Positions 8,632 through 18,153 are shown, numbered from the stretch's first letter. The stretch is DNA of 64,000 nucleotides from Arthrobacter sp. FB24 (GCF_000196235.1 NC_008541.1:1922001-1986000); one strand, 5' to 3'. Translations and numbers: made by a program. Notes: generated by a model from the letters alone, not told the origin.

Positions 8632-9265
8632 GCTTCGATTCGGTGCAAACATGGGCCTGCTCAGGGATTGAAGTTCGGCACCAGTCCGGCTAACAACAGG
8701 GCCGCTTGAAGTCGACGCAGCCGCAGTGCTGGCACCTGCGTCAACCGCCAAGATTCCGGGGACAAGATACGCGAGGTCGTGTCTCCCATATCGACCTTTC
8801 TGCCACTGTCAACTCCCCGCCATGTGCAAATGGCGGAGACGGAACGGCTTGTGACTCGGACTGAAAGGACAAACATGAATTGCCTGGTTCGCTACCTGGG
8901 GCTGATGTTCCAGCTGTCCCGCATCCAGGACCTGGCGTTGTGGGAGGCGGAGATGACGGAACCCGCGAGGGCATTGACGTCGTCCGCTTAGATAGGCTGG
9001 TAAAAGGAGGACGTTGCGGGCCGACCTGCTTCAGGGATCGAGATTGTCGCTGTGCGCAAGCGTCACGGAAGATCATCTCACCGAAGATTCGTTTCAACGG
9101 TGGGGTGTGTGGGCTTTTCAGACGAAGGTGCCAACAGCACCTGGACCTGCTGATGCTGCAGAAGTGGTTTGAGAATGTCAATCTGATTTGGGTCCAGTGG
9201 GGGAGCCCCGAGTCCTTGATGCGGTGGCCGCAGTGCTCTAGCGTGTGGACCCAGGCTAACTCCTG
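8632..9265. other. 634-base stretch, no convincing gene
   Basis: No conserved protein or RNA was recognised on either strand. The best candidate is a 38-codon ORF at 8875-8991 (+) with a good ribosome site (GAAAGGAC before ATG) but no recognisable domain. The rest looks like eroded sequence between the P450 operon and the broken permease. Confidence 0.5.
8875..8991 (+). CDS. possible 38-residue small ORF
   Basis: ATG at 8875 follows GAAAGGACAAAC, a good ribosome site of the kind used by other genes here. The peptide starts MNCLVRYLGLMFQL and has no domain I recognise. It may be a real small gene or the start of a gene that has decayed. Confidence 0.25.
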   Translation: MNCLVRYLGLMFQLSRIQDLALWEAEMTEPARALTSSA

Positions 9266-10752
9266 TCAGCCTCGCTTTCGACCTTCCGAGGGGACCTGCC
9301 TCAACAGCCCCTGAGCTTCCTCGGCGGCGGCATGGATCGATTCGGCCAACGTCTGGTCGTGGCGCGAGATGAAGTAATGCGCCGCAGCCGCCAGGCTTGC
9401 CCCTATGAACCACGAGAATGCTGAGAGAGCGCCAATTACGGGAGTAAGCGCGAAGACCACCGCGGGGATGGCGGAGACGAGAAACGAGACGATGGCTTTG
9501 GGGTTCCAGCCGCGTGAATAGGTGTAGTACCCCTGTTCTCTGAAAAGGTCTTGGACTACTACACGCTGTTTGCGGAGCACGTAGTAGTCGATCATGATGA
9601 TCCCGAAGAGCGGTCCCACAGCGCTCCAAGTCCTCCCAGGAACAGGTTGATCACAACGGGACTGTTGAATAAGTTCCAAGGCGTTATAACGAGCGCGACC
9701 ATTGCGGAGATTAGGCCACCGCGTTTGAAGTCGATCTTGGAGGGATAGGCGTTCGCGAGGTCGTAGGCCGGCGATACGAAATTCGCCACGACATTGATTC
9801 CCAGCGTTGCGACAGCGAAAGTGACCGCCCCGAGCAGAAGGGCCCAGATACTGTCGATGCGCCCGACGATCTCGACGGGGTCGTAGATGTGCTCCCCGTA
9901 GACCTTGAATGTTCCGGCCGTCACCACGACAGATACCATGGAGAAGGCTATGAAGTTCACCGGCAACCCCCAGAGATTCGCCGTGCGCACCGCTTTGCGA
10001 GATGGTGCAAAACGCGAGAAGTCGCAGAAGTTGAGCATCAGGGTGGAGAAGTAGGTCACCGTCAGCGCGATGGCGGCAAAGAAAGCATGCATGACCCCCC
10101 ATTCCGCTTTCCCGCCCGGCAAATCAAACGAAATGTTCCAGCCAGCGTTGATCAGGATATACACGACCAGCAGAGCCATCACCACCCACACGGCCGGTCC
10201 TGCCCAGTCCTGGAACCTCCTGATTGTCTCCATCCCGTTTCGAAGCAGCAGAAGCTGGAGCGACCACATCAGAAGGAAGGCCAGCCACCCCAAAGTAGAT
10301 TCGCCGAGAAAGTTGTTATCCGTCAGCCCCTCTAGCTCGGGCCAGATCCTCAGCGCGATGATGACGACTGCCCGGGACGCGAGCCAGGTCTGAATGCCAT
10401 ACCAGGCGATGGCCACCAGTGCCCGAATCAGGGCGGGCAGGTTGGCGCCGAACGTTCCAAACGCGACCCTCGCGAGCACGGGGTAGGGAACGCCTGTCTT
10501 CTGGCCAGCGAAGCCCGAAAGGTTCATTAGGAAGAAAACGACGAAGATCCCCACGACGAGTGCCAGAAAAACCTGCCAGGCTCCGAGGCCTAGCGCGAAG
10601 AGGCCGGCCGCAAAGGTGTAGCCCCCCAGCGAATGGATATCAGACATCCACATCGCGAACAGCGAGTAGAAGCCCCATGTTCGGTGTTCAGCCGGCGCGA
10701 GGTCTTCGTTGTAGAGGCGTTTGCTGGCTCCTGTGGGAATTGCTTGCGGCAT
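9266..10752 (-). pseudogene. NCS1-family nucleobase:cation symporter, frameshifted
   Basis: Two overlapping frames together give one complete transporter of about 495 residues. The first 380 or so residues, from MPQAIPTGASKRLYNEDL, carry the NCS1 helices (HSLGGYTFAAGLFALG, LNFCDFSRFAPS). The C-terminal part resumes in another frame at GPLFGIIMIDYYVLRKQRV and ends at 9266. The join lies near 9615-9621, where one base is missing relative to the expected FLGGLGALxGPLFGI. NCS1 proteins import cytosine, uracil, allantoin, hydantoins or thiamine. Either the gene is inactivated or the sequence has a one-base error. Confidence 0.85.
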
Positions 10753-11284
10753 TAGAGCCTACTTTCCCCAATTTCCAAACGGATACTCAATTTTTTTGTC
10801 CCACGACTATGAGGGATGTTGAATGCGTCCTGTAGTGCCAATGTACTCAGCTTGGCGATTGCAGGGTAGACCGCTCTGTCGACTCCGTCCCCGTCATCGA
10901 GCTGCAATCTCAGAGCCACCTCACCTCGGCGAACAGCGCGTTCTGGGGGCGGGGCCAGTTGACGCCAGCCAGTCGAACATGTCTTCGCCGGGGAAAGTCT
11001 GGACGTTGCGGTCGGCTTCGATGCCGCGGTGGCGGCCCGGGTTCACTTCCTGGAGGCCGGCCTGTCGGTTGGTCAGGTAGGTCGCTCTTCGCTTCTCCAT
11101 GAGACGTTAGGAGAGGAGAGACCCGCCCCCATGATGTTCGTCGGTTTTCAGCAAAAGGGCACCGTAGATGCTTTGCCGGGGTCGGTCCCGTTCGGAGGCC
11201 TGCTCATCAAATTCCAACGAATCGCGCCGTCCGGGGTGGCCGCTCAAGCGAGCCCGGTTTGGGGTCGCCGAAGTAGGCAAAATA
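10753..11284. other. intergenic stretch, nothing recognised
   Basis: About 530 bases upstream of the NCS1 gene. It should hold that gene's promoter, but no clear element was identified. Short open frames exist on both strands without recognisable domains. The minus strand near 10960-11030 encodes a short peptide with EDMFDWLAS that may be a gene remnant, but I cannot assign it. Confidence 0.4.
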
Positions 11285-11307
11285 GGGTGTGCACAATGTG
11301 CACACCC
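11285..11307. repeat. 23-bp palindrome with TGTGCACAATGTGCACA core, copy 1
   Basis: Two perfect 11-base arms (11285-11295 and 11297-11307) surround a single central A. The core TGTGCACAATGTGCACA recurs at 11768-11786 and, degenerate, at 11454-11471. Such symmetry suggests an operator or recombination-protein site. Confidence 0.6.
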
Positions 11308-11395
11308 TGGGCTTCGGATCGGTTCGTACTGGTGGCGGATCGGCCGGATTGCGGAGGTTTTCGGGGGAGTGGCGGAAACTCAAGGGCCGGAACCC

Positions 11396-11418
11396 GGTTC
11401 GAGTCCCACCTCGGGCAC
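11396..11418 (+). other. 3' tRNA-Leu-like fragment (putative att remnant)
   Basis: GGTTCGAGTCCCACC followed by TCGGGCAC is the T-loop, 3' T-stem and 3' acceptor strand of a tRNA, closest to tRNA-Leu of this GC class. The upstream sequence cannot pair with it: CCCAC needs GTGGG, but AACCC is present. The rest of the tRNA is therefore absent. A 3' tRNA end followed by its terminator is what remains after an element integrates into a tRNA gene. Confidence 0.5.
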
Positions 11419-11422
11419 GCAT

Positions 11423-11445
11423 AACCCCTCGTCAGAGGGGTTTTT
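11423..11445 (+). terminator. factor-independent terminator after tRNA fragment
   Basis: AACCCCTC, loop GTCA, then GAGGGGTT running into TTT. It follows the tRNA 3' fragment by four bases, as expected for a tRNA transcript end. Confidence 0.75.
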
Positions 11446-11453
11446 GCTTTAGT

Positions 11454-11471
11454 GTGTGGACATTGTGCCCC
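11454..11471. repeat. degenerate copy of TGTGCACA palindrome
   Basis: GTGTGGACATTGTGCCCC matches the copy at 11768-11786 at 15 of 18 positions. It lies just past the tRNA-type terminator, between the two good copies. Confidence 0.35.
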
Positions 11472-12191
11472 GACTGATCCCTCTGATGCTGTCCGCGGTC
11501 TGTGCCTGGCGCCGCGGTCGCCTATTCGGTTATGTGGGTGGCGGGATCAGGGTCCTGGCTTGTGGGCCTTCCGCCTGCTGGGATCTAGGGCTGCTGTCGT
11601 ACCTTCTTGCTGTTTATGGTGGCCAGTTGTTGGCCGTCACTCATTCATGGCCAGTAGTTGTGGTGACGACATGACGAAGACGATTTTTCTTCGAGGATCT
11701 CCCGCGGATGGCTGCTTATGCGAGCCAGGCAGAGTGCGCTCATCGCGGGTTTGTCCGGCCAAAGGGGGTGTGCACATTGTGCACACTTTCGTGCACGGGC
11801 GGCTTTTCGACCCCCATTTTGGTCCCTCCCTCCTGGTTCTGCCTTCACTAGTTCATGGAGTTCTCTATTGCCGGCGACATAACTTTGCGGCTTGGATCGT
11901 CGGTGTCGTTGAACGTTCCGGGTTCAGCGGGAACGTCTTTGGGGATATCTGTGGCTGGCGTACAAGTCGTCGACAGAGTGCAGGTGTGTGGGATCCGGAC
12001 TCTCCTTCCGGGCAGCCTTGGTTTGGTTGATCCGCCTGACTTTGGTGCCCCGGGCTGGCAACGCTGCTCATTTTCCCGTCCGCGGAGCACACGCAGGAGT
12101 GAAATTCCGATCCGGGCGGGTGGGACGCGGCGGTGGAGGAGTGGCTTCGGAAGGTTCCGCCGTCGTCGTCCGTGTCCCTATGACTGCGGGC
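11472..12191. other. accessory stretch, no recognised gene
   Basis: About 720 bases with open frames on both strands but no domain I recognise. The only structured element seen is the palindrome at 11768-11786. Base composition is somewhat less GC-rich near 11640-11700 and 11850-11950, consistent with foreign or decayed DNA. Confidence 0.4.
11768..11786. repeat. 19-bp palindrome with TGTGCACATTGTGCACA core, copy 2
   Basis: GTGTGCACA and TGTGCACAC are perfect arms around a central T. It is the reverse complement of the core at 11285-11307, about 480 bases away, with the tRNA fragment between them. Confidence 0.6.
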
Positions 12192-13229
12192 CTAGGAGGC
12201 TTCGAGTCCCCAGGGCCGGAAGGCCCGGTCTTTGTCCATGTTCCAGCCGGCGACCATTCCGGAGCCGATCATGAGGTCGCTGAGCTTGGCTAGGCGGTAG
12301 GCGGGGTCGGCTTCGAGGGCGAGTTGCAGGAACTGGTGTGCTTTGCTGCCTCGGCCTTCCCACCAATTGACGAAGGCGATGGCGGTGAGGATGGGGGCCG
12401 AGTGTTTGGTGCAGCTGTGCGTGTACGCGTGGAGCAGCAGCTGTTGTGCCCATTCGACCCGGGACCATTGAGGCCCGCCGTGTGTTTGGGCCAGGAGAAC
12501 CCGGTCCATCGGTTCGTCGATTCCCGGGATGTCGGCCAAAGCTGGTCCCGGATGGCGGGGGCCTGGAAGTTGGCAATCAGGTCGATGGTCTGGTCGTCGT
12601 TGGGATAGGAGATCGCGTCCAGCATGGCTTCCCAGAGTGTTCTGGCTTGCTCGAGGGCTTCGCCCGGGTTCATCCTGTGGATGGTGTTCACGCGGTCGTC
12701 GACGGCGTCGGCTGTGCGGGATTCTTTTGTGGAGGCTGGCAGGGTGATGTGGTTTGTTGGTTTGTTGGTGCGATGGTGCGGCCGCGGTAGACGAATTCGG
12801 CGTTGATCTGGCTGGACTGGGTCGCCTTCAGTGGCAGGGATAGTCCGTCCCGGGGGTCGCCGTCGTACGGGGAGACGGTGTGGTCTCCGACGAGCAGTCC
12901 GTCGCGGATGGTCATGCCGCGTTCGGCCAGCGCGCACGTTAGTGCTGCGATGGTTGCTGCGTGCGGTTTGGGCTGACCGGGTTTCTGGGGTTCGGAGGTG
13001 TAAACGGCGAAGAGGACGCTGGCGGCGCCCGTGTCGTGGGCGAGGTAGTCGCCACTGTGCGCGCGTACCTGAGTTCGCCCTCGCGGTTGGGAAGGTCAAC
13101 CCTGAGCGTTGCGCCGACGCGGTTGGCGTCCAGGGTGATGCAGACGAAGCTCTCGTGCGGCCAGAACCCGAGGGTGTGCCCGACGAAACTGAGGACGTCG
13201 GCCGGGGTTTTGATGGTGAGCGGTTCCAT
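12192..13229 (-). pseudogene. DUF4192-family protein, multiply frameshifted
   Basis: The ATG at 13229 (GGAGAAGGAAC upstream) opens a DUF4192 protein: TPADVLSFVGHTLGFWPHES, then RVGATLRVDLP. The frame shifts near 13045 to YLAHDTGAASVLFAVYTSE and continues to about 12750. It shifts again to carry NPGEALEQARTLWEAMLD, and again near 12545 to IDEPMDRVLLAQTHGGP and FVNWWEGRGSKAHQFLQLAL, ending at 12192. At least three shifts are needed for the usual length of about 340 residues. DUF4192 is a mainly actinobacterial family of unknown function. Real decay or poor sequence quality are both possible. Confidence 0.8.
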
Positions 13230-13904
13230 GTTCCTTCTCCTTCAACGACTGGCGGGCACCGGATGTGTCTGTCAGATTCAGTGCGTCGTTCTGATACACG
13301 GAGTCACCGCTGGGTTCGAGGGGCCGAAGTGCAACTTGGGGAACCGGGAACGGTTCAAAGTTCCGCGAGGATATAAGCGACGCCAGGAGCGCCGAACGAA
13401 ACTTTGGATCGAGCCCGGCGCACGGCGCCCTGGTTGCGTGGAGGACCCGCCCAGCGATGATGGGGCTCAGTATGACAAACAGCGATGTTGCTTCTGGTGG
13501 TTCATGGAGGTGGGGGAGCGAGGCGGCATGACGCCAAGAGATTCTGTGGCATGCCGCAATCAAGGCTCTGCGTCCGGCGAGACGCAACCCTGCGGTTTTC
13601 CGGCCTCTTGGCCTTAGCGTCCAGGGCACTTCCGGCGAACAGGCCGAGGGTGGGGAGCTTCTCATCCATGACCGCGCCGATCGGCTGCGCGCCGTGCCAG
13701 TTCGTTGGAGAGCGGGTTATGCCGGTCCTACTGGCCGCCGGTGACGGAGACTCATTCGCGCGATGTCAGTTCTGCGGCGATGAGCTTGTCGAAGGTTTCT
13801 GAGTTGGAGACGTCGGCGCCGTGCACGACCGGCCACAGCTCATTGCCTGTTGGGATGGTTTTGGAGGTGAGCGGGAGATGCCGCGGCGGGCCAAGTGTCG
13901 GGGC
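13230..13904. other. 675-base stretch, no recognised gene
   Basis: It lies between the 5' end of the DUF4192 gene and the 3' end of the FAD monooxygenase. Open frames on both strands lack recognisable motifs or convincing ribosome sites. Confidence 0.45.
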
Positions 13905-15092
13905 CTACTTCGCGATCCTGCCCACGATCTGGCGGGCCACCAGCCGGTCGATTCCCGGCAGATGGGTGGCCCGTATGATCCACCGGCGCAGGAAGCGCTG
14001 GGTCCGGTTGGAGGGGAGGAACGAGGACGCGGCGCGCCTCCCGGCTGCCTGGGCCTCCTCGACCACGGGGCGCCAGCGTCGCTCGAACTCGGCGAGGGCT
14101 GAACTGATCCCGTCAGGCGAGGCCACGGGTCCGAGGATGTCCCCCAGCAGAGCGGCACCGGCGATTGCCAGTGAGCCGCCCTGACCCGCGAGGAGCGATA
14201 CCGCCCCGCAGGCATCCCCCACGAGAACAGTCCGCGCCCGCTGCCAGCCCGGCATGACAATCTGCGCGACGACGTCGTCGTACGGACGCTCCGGGCACAG
14301 TTCAAGCAGCCGGTCGACTGCGCGGCCGAGTCCGGCGAACTCGCGACGCAGCCGGTCGCGCGGCGTACCCGGTCGCTGCCGCCCACTTGAGACGGCGCCG
14401 TCCCGGTATACCATGAAGGCCGCCACCTCGTCCGACCGGAGGCTGTAGAGCCCGGCCATCCGGTCGATGCTGTCGGTGAGGACGAACCGATTCCGGAATC
14501 GGGCATTCAGGAGCGGTTCAGTCACGATGAAGGCGGCCGCACGCATGCCTAAGGGGCGCAGGTACTCCTCTTCGGGGCCGAACACCTGGGCTCGCACTGC
14601 GGAATGAATGCCGTCAGCGCCCACGAGTACGTCCGCGGCGAACGTGACGTCCGGCGAGCCGTCGACGGCGACCCGCACGCCGTCGTCATCACTCCATACC
14701 CGGGAAACCGGCGCCCCGTAGCGGACCCGCACCCGGCCGGGGGCCACATCGTCGAGCGCGGCAAGGGCCGCGCGCTCCATATCGGGGCGCAGCAGGCTCA
14801 GGACCTTCCCGCCGGCGAGCCGCGCGAACTGGTCGTAATCGATACTGGACGTGGGGCGTCCTGCTGCATCGACATACTCGGCTGCCTCGACATGGTAGGC
14901 GACCGCTGCAAGCCGCCGGTAGAGGCCGATCCGCTCCGACGCCTCCACTCCCGGGCCAAAGAAGTCCATCATGTAGCCATCGGGGCGCGGAGCAGCCGAC
15001 TTCTCAAGGATCTCAACGTCCCAGCCGGCCAAACCGAGCTGACGGGCCGCGACCAGGCCCGCAATGCCCGCTCCTACAACCACGGCCTTCAT
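13905..15092 (-). CDS. FAD-dependent monooxygenase (PHBH/Tet(X)-like)
   Basis: A 395-residue single-component flavin hydroxylase. The dinucleotide fold GAGIAGLVAA is at residues 8-17, the second FAD motif VLVGADGIHS is near residue 155, and the GDAC segment near residue 292 contacts FAD ribitol. The C-terminal helix region is complete. Enzymes of this fold insert one oxygen into aromatic rings or inactivate polyketide antibiotics with NAD(P)H and O2. It stands alone between two non-coding stretches, so context gives no substrate. Length and motifs indicate an intact gene. Confidence 0.88.
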   Translation of the reverse strand: MKAVVVGAGIAGLVAARQLGLAGWDVEILEKSAAPRPDGYMMDFFGPGVEASERIGLYRRLAAVAYHVEAAEYVDAAGRPTSSIDYDQFARLAGGKVLSLLRPDMERAALAALDDVAPGRVRVRYGAPVSRVWSDDDGVRVAVDGSPDVTFAADVLVGADGIHSAVRAQVFGPEEEYLRPLGMRAAAFIVTEPLLNARFRNRFVLTDSIDRMAGLYSLRSDEVAAFMVYRDGAVSSGRQRPGTPRDRLRREFAGLGRAVDRLLELCPERPYDDVVAQIVMPGWQRARTVLVGDACGAVSLLAGQGGSLAIAGAALLGDILGPVASPDGISSALAEFERRWRPVVEEAQAAGRRAASSFLPSNRTQRFLRRWIIRATHLPGIDRLVARQIVGRIAK

Positions 15093-15411
15093 GTCCTGCC
15101 TCCAACGATCGGATCAGCCGAGCTCAAGGCCTGCCGGGGAGCCCCGGAATCCTGCCGACAGGCGCTGGCTCATTCCTAACTCGTGCCTCGCGGCCTGCCG
15201 GTGCCCGAGGCTCCCTGGTGCACCGCGCCTGCAGTTCTGTCTGGGAGAGGGACGACAAAATATCGCCCCGGAATGGGTTCCGAACCAGTGCCTTGGGGAT
15301 CGTTGGTCCTTTACGCCGCTTGGCGCACGGATAGTCGATTTCGTCCTCACGATCGCCGTCGGCGTCAGAGCGGGAGCGTCGTGCAACCTCGCCGGCCGCA
15401 CGCCGGCCGGG
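15093..15411. other. 319-base gap, nothing recognised
   Basis: Lies between the 5' end of the monooxygenase gene and the 3' end of the small cysteine protein gene. It should contain the monooxygenase promoter, but no clear operator, terminator or small gene was identified. Confidence 0.4.
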
Positions 15412-15672
15412 TCAGTCCGGCTGTTGATCGAAACTAAACCCACACGCGCACTTGTAGGTCAGCAGGTCGCGGCCGTTCCTTCCTGCGTACCCCTCATTCG
15501 GCAGCGATTGGTTCACACTTAACAGTTGCATGGGCTCGCCGCAGTGAATGTGTGAGGCCAGCATCCGGTGCAATTGCGGATCACCTGAGGGTCCTCCGCG
15601 TACTTCGCCCCTTGGCTGTTCGTTGTGCCGTGCACGCCGAGCGGTCCGGGATGTCTGTGGATGTGTCATCAT
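15412..15672 (-). CDS. small cysteine-containing protein coupled to copper-storage gene
   Basis: An 86-residue protein with a hydrophilic N-terminal half. The C-terminal part has HIHCGEPMQ near residue 42 and YKCACGF near residue 75, giving a His/Cys set that could hold one metal as a small zinc-ribbon-like unit. Its ATG overlaps the stop of the upstream four-helix protein (ATGA), so translation is probably coupled. That overlap is the main reason to believe it is a gene. No named family is recognised; a role in copper or other thiophilic metal handling is inferred from context. Confidence 0.55.
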   Translation of the reverse strand: MMTHPQTSRTARRARHNEQPRGEVRGGPSGDPQLHRMLASHIHCGEPMQLLSVNQSLPNEGYAGRNGRDLLTYKCACGFSFDQQPD

Positions 15673-16088
15673 CGTTCGTTCCTGCTCAGCGACGCGAGGA
15701 GTTCGGTGCAGGCTTGCTCACACCGCCGGCAGGCTTCAGCGCACACCTCGCAGTGGCGGTGCATGGAAGCATGCTGCCCGCATTCATCGGCGCAAATCTT
15801 GCAGGCGGCCCGGCAAGCAACCAGCACTGCACGGGTGATTTCGGCGTCGTAACTGCCGTGGCGGGAGAGGATCTTTCCGGTCGACGCGCAGATGTCTACG
15901 CAGTCAAGGTTGGCGCGGATGCACTTAGTGAGCTCGGCGACCATATCTTCACTCAGACAGGCGTCGGCGCACGCGGTGCAAGTTTGGGCGCAGTCGAAGC
16001 ACGCCTGGATGCATTCGACGAGCTTAGTCTTATCGACGCTGCCCAAATCCTTGGGGTAGGCGTCCAGCATGGACTGTACATATGTCAT
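15669..16088 (-). CDS. four-helix-bundle copper-storage protein (Csp/DUF326-like)
   Basis: A 139-residue protein with 18 cysteines in repeated CxxxC and CxxC spacing (CIQAC, CAQTC, CTAC, CRAAC, CKIC, CEVCAEAC). This is the pattern of Csp-type bundles that store many Cu(I) ions inside the helical tube. No signal peptide is visible, so a cytosolic Csp3-like location is likely. The gene is second in a probable three-gene run: a membrane-anchored protein 58 bases upstream, and the coupled small Cys protein downstream. It probably buffers copper, though other soft metals cannot be excluded. Confidence 0.85.
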   Translation of the reverse strand: MTYVQSMLDAYPKDLGSVDKTKLVECIQACFDCAQTCTACADACLSEDMVAELTKCIRANLDCVDICASTGKILSRHGSYDAEITRAVLVACRAACKICADECGQHASMHRHCEVCAEACRRCEQACTELLASLSRNER

Positions 16089-16146
16089 TGGATTCTCTTT
16101 CCATGTCTAAACAGCAGGTCTTAATGAATGAAACGGCGAATCGTTT

Positions 16147-16617
16147 CTACGTCCTGCTGATGGAAAGCCTGACAACCGTAAGCGCCGACAGATCCGGTTC
16201 CGGAGGTACGACGCTGGAAAGAATTCCGTCACCGGGCTGCCGGTGGGTCAAAACCGGTGGGTCCACCGCGCTAGTTTTCAAAGGGGCCGGTTCACTGCGC
16301 GGTGCCTGGCGCCGCTGGCAGCAGTCCTTCGCTAGGGCCTCAGGCTCCATGGACGGGACGGCCTCGACAACGCTGATAGCCTGCGAAGCGGATGCTGCAG
16401 TGCCGGGAGTACTGGCTGGGGTTACCGCCTGAGGCGGCACTTCCTCCACGCCTCTTGACTGGACCGGGCCGTGACCGGGAACGATTGCGTACCGGCTGCC
16501 TTGAGTGTATGAAGCGGCTCCCGCGAAGAGGAGGGCCAGAAGGAGCCACACGAAAACGCTTCGTACCGAAACGGGACAACGAAGCATTCCTAGCGAAGAC
16601 CAACTCAGCGCGGCCAT
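16147..16617 (-). CDS. membrane-anchored hypothetical protein
   Basis: A 156-residue protein with one hydrophobic segment at about residues 20-38 (VFVWLLLALLFAGAASY), then a Pro/Ala-rich extracytoplasmic region with a CC pair near residue 100. The C-terminal end (LSALTVVRLSISRT) recalls small actinobacterial membrane proteins such as DUF6153, but the match is weak. It lies 58 bases upstream of the Csp-like gene on the same strand and may be the first gene of that operon. No function can be assigned. Confidence 0.5.
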   Translation of the reverse strand: MAALSWSSLGMLRCPVSVRSVFVWLLLALLFAGAASYTQGSRYAIVPGHGPVQSRGVEEVPPQAVTPASTPGTAASASQAISVVEAVPSMEPEALAKDCCQRRQAPRSEPAPLKTSAVDPPVLTHRQPGDGILSSVVPPEPDLSALTVVRLSISRT

Positions 16618-16797
16618 TCCCGCTTCCTGGTGGATACCATACGACCAGCCTAGCCTCGGGTAGTCGTTCGGATGATCACATATGTATTACTTTTGGCCGT
16701 CGACTTAGGGGGTAGGAGTCACCCTGTCCCTGCTGGTGCACGGCTTTATCTGGTTCGACTAACGTTTTCTGTTCGCTGCCCTGTTAGGCCGTGTGCC

Positions 16798-18153
16798 TCA
16801 TTGGTTCTCCTTGGTTCCTGGGTGCAGATCCTTTCCCGGAAAAGGGTCCATGGAGTCTGCCTGTTCCAGCAGGCTTCGTCGTTCTGCCGGCGAATAATCG
16901 GCGGCGACGATGGCGCTACGCATGCGGTCCAGGTGGTCCAGTATCTCCGACCGGTACTGGTTCTTACGGTCGCACCAGGTGAGCTCTTGGAGCAGCGCCA
17001 GGAGGCGTCCTGCGACGACAGGGTCTGACGCTCCGTATTGTCTGGGCTGGTTCATCGCCATATCGAGTAAGTCCTTGAGCTTTGGAAGCGAAACCACCAC
17101 TCTCACCCGCCCGTCTTTGTCGGTGAAGTGGTCGGGCCCGGGGTTTCTTTCCGCCAGCCGGCACAGGAGGACGGAAAGGTGCCCAATGACGTGGACCGCA
17201 GTGGTCGGGTCGTTGATGCCCGGGGACAGCGCACGCACGGCCACATCGACCAGCTGGCGGAATCCGAAGCCTACGTCCTGGACATTCGTGCGTTCAAACC
17301 CGGTGGACACAGCAGCGTTGACGTCGTCAGTCAGCTTTTCGATGACTGCCGGAGTGAGTGCTGTTCCCGGTTCGGCGGGCCAGGCGGTTGCGAACGGAAC
17401 ACCCTCCACGAGGGAGCTGCCAGGTTCCCGGTCTATCCGAATCAGGGCGCCGGAATTTTCCGCGGCCTGCATCAGGCCGTCCTTGTCAAAGGTGTTCAGG
17501 AACCCCGAGCTGGTGGAGTTGATGAGGAATGTTTCGGACACAGGATCTGGCCCCGGTCCCGGCACGGGGCGTGCCCCAGGAAATACCCTGTCGATGGTCT
17601 CCTGGGTTTCCACGTTAACCCTGCGCATCATGGTTTCCACACGGATCTCCCGGGTGAGGTGTGCCAGGAACAACACCAGTCCGATGACACTTGCTATCGC
17701 GAGCACGAATGCGACGGTGACGGATATTTCAGGTACAAACAGACGGGTTCCGTCACTTTCGCCGCGAACGCTGCGAAGGACTGTCAACGCAAAGGCGAAG
17801 GCAGCCAGAAAGAGGGCCAGCGTGCCGTGGACAAACCGGTCGGAGCTAAAGGTCCGCAGCAGCCGCGGGGAGAACTGGCTGCTGGCCAGCTGCAGCGTGA
17901 CAACGGTGAGTGAGAAAGTCAGGGACGTCACAGTGATGAGGGAGCCAGAGATCGCCTGCAGGACGGACCTGGCCGCTTCCGGTCCTCCACTGAAGAGAAA
18001 AACCGCGACGCTTTCGGGCAGCTGGCCGTCAACTGCAGCGTCCAGCGCCGGCAACACCGTCCCCAGGATCACAGCCAGGGCAACCGCCAACGTCGGAACA
18101 GGCCACAGCTGAGTCCGTAAAGCGTCCATCCAGTAAGCACCACGCCACGTCAT
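16798..18153 (-). CDS. DUF2254 membrane protein
   Basis: A 451-residue protein with four predicted N-terminal helices (about residues 15-40, 60-85, 110-130 and 145-170). A large cytoplasmic domain follows. SLTVVTLQLASSQFSPRLL after helix 2 and GFRQLVDVAVRALSPGINDPTTA near residue 290 are typical of DUF2254. The family is widespread and uncharacterised; a role in ion transport or envelope stress has only been guessed. It stands alone, with no operon partner on its strand. The start at 18153 lacks a clear ribosome site, and an ATG at 18129 is possible. Confidence 0.85.
   Translation of the reverse strand: MTWRGAYWMDALRTQLWPVPTLAVALAVILGTVLPALDAAVDGQLPESVAVFLFSGGPEAARSVLQAISGSLITVTSLTFSLTVVTLQLASSQFSPRLLRTFSSDRFVHGTLALFLAAFAFALTVLRSVRGESDGTRLFVPEISVTVAFVLAIASVIGLVLFLAHLTREIRVETMMRRVNVETQETIDRVFPGARPVPGPGPDPVSETFLINSTSSGFLNTFDKDGLMQAAENSGALIRIDREPGSSLVEGVPFATAWPAEPGTALTPAVIEKLTDDVNAAVSTGFERTNVQDVGFGFRQLVDVAVRALSPGINDPTTAVHVIGHLSVLLCRLAERNPGPDHFTDKDGRVRVVVSLPKLKDLLDMAMNQPRQYGASDPVVAGRLLALLQELTWCDRKNQYRSEILDHLDRMRSAIVAADYSPAERRSLLEQADSMDPFPGKDLHPGTKENQ

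Noticed and set aside
9078..9629. 183-codon minus-strand open frame
   Set aside because: It is an out-of-frame reading of the NCS1 3' end and flank, with no recognisable domain.
11330..11420. Complete tRNA gene
   Set aside because: Only the 3' segment is tRNA-like; the 5' T-stem, anticodon arm and 5' acceptor strand are missing.
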